From: UBA4615 sp046046245
GTDB taxonomy: Bacteria; Pseudomonadota; Gammaproteobacteria; Burkholderiales; Burkholderiaceae_E
Reading direction: 5' to 3'
Length of the DNA: 64,000 nt
Assembly (NCBI GenBank): GCA_046046245.1
Contig: JBJOKE010000028.1
Span: 123,423-187,422 of the forward strand
A model generated the notes under the pieces. The model did not search any database and had not been told where the DNA came from. It saw only the letters and a program-made list of their open reading frames with translations. Position numbers and translations under genes: made by a program. Shown piece after piece: positions 60,765-64,000 of the stretch (position 1 is its first letter; each line of letters starts with the position of its first letter).

Positions 60765-61681
60765 ACGAGATCGCGCTGCTCGTCGCCGCGACGCTGTCGG
60801 CCGGCACGCCGCTGGCCATCGCCGGGCTGGGCCTGCTGATCAACGAGCGGGCCGGCGTGCTGAACCTCGGCGCCGAGGGGATGATGCTGATCGCCGCGGT
60901 GGCCGGCTTCGCGGTCGCGTTCCACTCCGGCAGCGACTGGATCGCGTTCGGCGCGGGCGCGGCCGCCGGCGCGCTGTCGGCGGCGGTCTTCGGCGTGCTG
61001 GTGATCTGGCTGAACACCAACCAGTATGCGACCGGGCTCGCGCTGTCGCTGTTCGGCGCCGGCTTCTCGGCCTTCGTCGGCATCGGCTACGTCGGCAAGA
61101 AGCTCGGCGAGCGCTCCAGCTTCGAGGTACCGGTGCTGGCCGACCTGCCGTGGCTCGGCGTGGCGCTGTTCCGCCAGCATCCGATGGTCTACCTGTGTCT
61201 CGCCGCCACCGCCGCCGCCGCGTGGTTCCTCTACCGGACCCGCGCCGGCCTGGTGCTGCGCGCGATCGGCGAGTCGCCCGAGTCGGCGCACGCGCTCGGC
61301 TATCCGGTACGACCGCTGCGGCTCGTGGCGGTGATGGCCGGCGGCGCGCTGTGCGGCGTCTCGGGTGCCTACCTGTCGGTGGTCTACGCGCCGCTGTGGG
61401 TCGAGGGCATGGTCGCCGGCCGCGGCTGGATCGCGCTGGCGCTCACCACATTCGCGACCTGGCGGCCGGCGCGCGTGCTGCTCGGCGCCTACCTGTTCGG
61501 CGGCGTGACGATGCTGCAGCTCCACCTGCAGGGCCAGGGCGTGCAGGTCCCCGCGCAGTTCATGTCGATGCTGCCGTACCTCGCGACCATCGTCGTCCTC
61601 GTCTTGATCTCCCGGAATCCCACCTGGATCCGGGTCAACATGCCGGCCTCGCTCGGCAAGCCCTTCCACCCGGGCCACTAG
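60761..61681 (+). CDS. Purine/nucleoside ABC transporter permease 2
   Basis: The 306-residue permease shares the same fold. GTPLAIAGLGLLINERAGVLNLGAEGMMLIAAVAGF lies near the start, then NTNQYATGLALSLFGAGFSAFVG and GRGWIALALTTFATWRPARVLLGAYLFGG. This is the smaller partner of BMP-type importers. GTG start at 60761 overlaps the previous stop (GTGA). The lipoprotein gene follows after 68 bases. Confidence 0.9.
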   Translation: MNEIALLVAATLSAGTPLAIAGLGLLINERAGVLNLGAEGMMLIAAVAGFAVAFHSGSDWIAFGAGAAAGALSAAVFGVLVIWLNTNQYATGLALSLFGAGFSAFVGIGYVGKKLGERSSFEVPVLADLPWLGVALFRQHPMVYLCLAATAAAAWFLYRTRAGLVLRAIGESPESAHALGYPVRPLRLVAVMAGGALCGVSGAYLSVVYAPLWVEGMVAGRGWIALALTTFATWRPARVLLGAYLFGGVTMLQLHLQGQGVQVPAQFMSMLPYLATIVVLVLISRNPTWIRVNMPASLGKPFHPGH

Positions 61682-61749
61682 GCCCGGGCGATTCCGCAGT
61701 CGTGTCCCTCAACCCCAGTCCATCCCACGAGAGTCCCTCAGGAGCCAGG

Positions 61750-62910
<1,161 letters not shown>

Positions 62911-62917
62911 CCGGCGC

Positions 62918-62939
62918 GCCGGGGCCGCGAGGCCCCGGC
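62918..62939 (+). terminator. Intergenic hairpin after the lipoprotein gene
   Basis: A nine-pair stem (62918-62926 with 62931-62939) closes a GCGA tetraloop. It lacks a U-run and lies between two co-directional genes. It may stabilise the abundant lipoprotein message or reduce expression of the downstream oxygenase. Confidence 0.45.
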
Positions 62940-62951
62940 CCTGCTGACTGC

Positions 62952-63944
62952 ATGATGGTCGAGTTCTCCCACTGGCATCCGGTCGCGCCGTCGACCGACC
63001 TGGCCGACGCGCCGCTGGGCGTCGTGCTGCTCGAGCGCGAGATCGTCCTCTGGCGCGACGCCGACGGCGCGGTCCGGGCCTGGTCCGATGCCTGCCCGCA
63101 CCGCGGCGCCCGGCTGTCGCGCGGCCGCGTGCTGCGCGAGGGCGGCGCCGAACGGCTCGAGTGTCCGTACCACGGCTGGCGCTTCGACGCGAGCGCGCGC
63201 TGCGTCGGGGTCCCCGCGCTGCCGGGCTGGACGCCCCCTGACGGCCACCGGGCCGTCGCCTACGAGGCGGTCGAGCGCTATGGGCTCGTCTGGGTACGGC
63301 TTGCTCCGGGCGAGATCGCGCTGCCGGCCTTCCCCGCCGAGGACGATGCGCGCCTGCGCAAGGTGGGCTGCGGTCCGTACGAGGTCGCGACCAGCGCGCC
63401 GCGGGTCGTCGAGAACTTCCTCGACCTCGCGCACTTCGGCTTCGTCCACGGCGGCAGCCTCGGCACCCGCGAGCGGCCCGAGATCGACGACTACGCGGTG
63501 GTCGATACGCCGACCGGGATGCTCGCCACCGCCTGTCGCGCATTCCAGCCGGTCTCGAGCATCCACGCGACCGGTGGCGCGATGGTCGACTACACCTACG
63601 AGGTGGTCGGTCCCTACACCGCGGTGCTCGGCAAGGCGCCCGAGGCGGCGAAGGTCGCGATCGACGGGTTCCGCGAGTCGATCGCGCTGTTCGTCTGCCC
63701 GACCGGACCGGAGTCCTGCCGCGTCTGGTTCCGGCTCGCGATGACCGACTTCGCGTCGTCCGAGGCGACGATGCGCGCGTTCCAGGACGCGATCTTCTCG
63801 GAGGACGCGCCGATCGTGGAGAGCCAGCGGCCGAAGCGGCTGCCGCTCGATCCGCGCGCCGAGCTGCACTGCGCGGCCGACAAGTCCTCGGCCGCCTACC
63901 GGCGCTACCTGAAGCGGGTCGGCGTGACCTTCGGCTGCTGCTGA
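62952..63944 (+). CDS. Rieske non-haem iron oxygenase, alpha-subunit type
   Basis: The 330-residue protein has a Rieske centre (Cys48 and His50 in CPHRG, Cys71 and His74 in CPYHGW) and a mononuclear iron site. The N-x2-D-x2-H-x4-H pattern is in ENFLDLAHFGFVHGG (Asn155, Asp158, His161, His166). It resembles vanillate O-demethylase and N-demethylase oxygenases, which remove methyl groups or hydroxylate rings. No reductase gene is adjacent. Being last in a purine uptake and oxidation operon, it may act on a methylated or substituted purine. ATG at 62952 or 62955. The following 56 bases to the window end hold only GC-rich inverted repeats. Confidence 0.88.
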   Translation: MMVEFSHWHPVAPSTDLADAPLGVVLLEREIVLWRDADGAVRAWSDACPHRGARLSRGRVLREGGAERLECPYHGWRFDASARCVGVPALPGWTPPDGHRAVAYEAVERYGLVWVRLAPGEIALPAFPAEDDARLRKVGCGPYEVATSAPRVVENFLDLAHFGFVHGGSLGTRERPEIDDYAVVDTPTGMLATACRAFQPVSSIHATGGAMVDYTYEVVGPYTAVLGKAPEAAKVAIDGFRESIALFVCPTGPESCRVWFRLAMTDFASSEATMRAFQDAIFSEDAPIVESQRPKRLPLDPRAELHCAADKSSAAYRRYLKRVGVTFGCC

Positions 63945-64000
63945 CGCGCGTCCGGTGCCGGCCGCGGCGCGGCCCCCCGGGCCGGCCGCGCCGCCCGGCC

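Overview
This window looks like a chromosomal segment of a very GC-rich betaproteobacterium, most likely order Burkholderiales. Supporting signs are the yhdP–nitrilase–tldD gene order, three periplasmic Bug/TctC-type binding-protein genes, a strong bias for G or C at third codon positions, many 4-base stop/start overlaps, and repeated sigma-54 promoters. No rRNA, tRNA, CRISPR array, insertion sequence or prophage was seen. The species cannot be named from the sequence.

Layout. Positions 1-2009 hold AzlC/AzlD amino-acid exporter genes and a chromate transporter encoded as two half-genes. Positions 2153-12552 are housekeeping: argC, glnE (opposite strand), a YhdP/AsmA-like giant protein, a nitrilase-family amidase and tldD. 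Positions 12611-18491 are accessory: an iodotyrosine-deiodinase-like flavoprotein, a Bug protein, an unrecognised lower-GC gene, an FAD oxidoreductase and an M81 peptidase. Next comes aroG, preceded by what reads as a complete attenuator: an aromatic-rich leader peptide, mutually exclusive hairpins and an intrinsic terminator.

Positions 20055-32284 hold a cyclic-nucleotide-binding protein and a GAF/AAA+/Fis sigma-54 activator. They also hold an operon (OsmC, acyl-CoA-dehydrogenase-like flavoprotein, rubredoxin-reductase fusion, GST), a rhodanese-type sulfurtransferase, and a cyanate ABC transporter with cyanase (cynABDS). An almost identical 18-base element lies in front of the activator and in the rhodanese/cyn intergenic region, and its 12-base core lies before the OsmC operon. 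Near-consensus -24/-12 promoters accompany each. I read this as one unreported regulon.

Positions 32354-53027 hold a cobalamin adenosyltransferase, an outer-membrane channel, an NMT1-type ABC importer with a nucleobase/nucleoside deaminase, and a CoA-transferase. They also hold purine catabolism genes (PuuD urate oxidase, hydroxyisourate hydrolase and a divergent paralogue, an 8-oxoguanine-deaminase-like amidohydrolase, PuuE allantoinase), an amidase, a decayed amino-acid ABC locus and a GGDEF-EAL protein. Positions 53282-63944 form one co-directional run: xdhABC, a BMP-type purine/nucleoside ABC transporter and a Rieske oxygenase. Together these genes would import purines and oxidise them to urate, 5-hydroxyisourate and, through allantoin, allantoate. 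Sigma-54 promoters before xdhA, the importers and the channel point to use of purines, cyanate and amino acids as nitrogen sources under nitrogen limitation.

All assignments rest on reading the sequence and on family knowledge. No database search was run.
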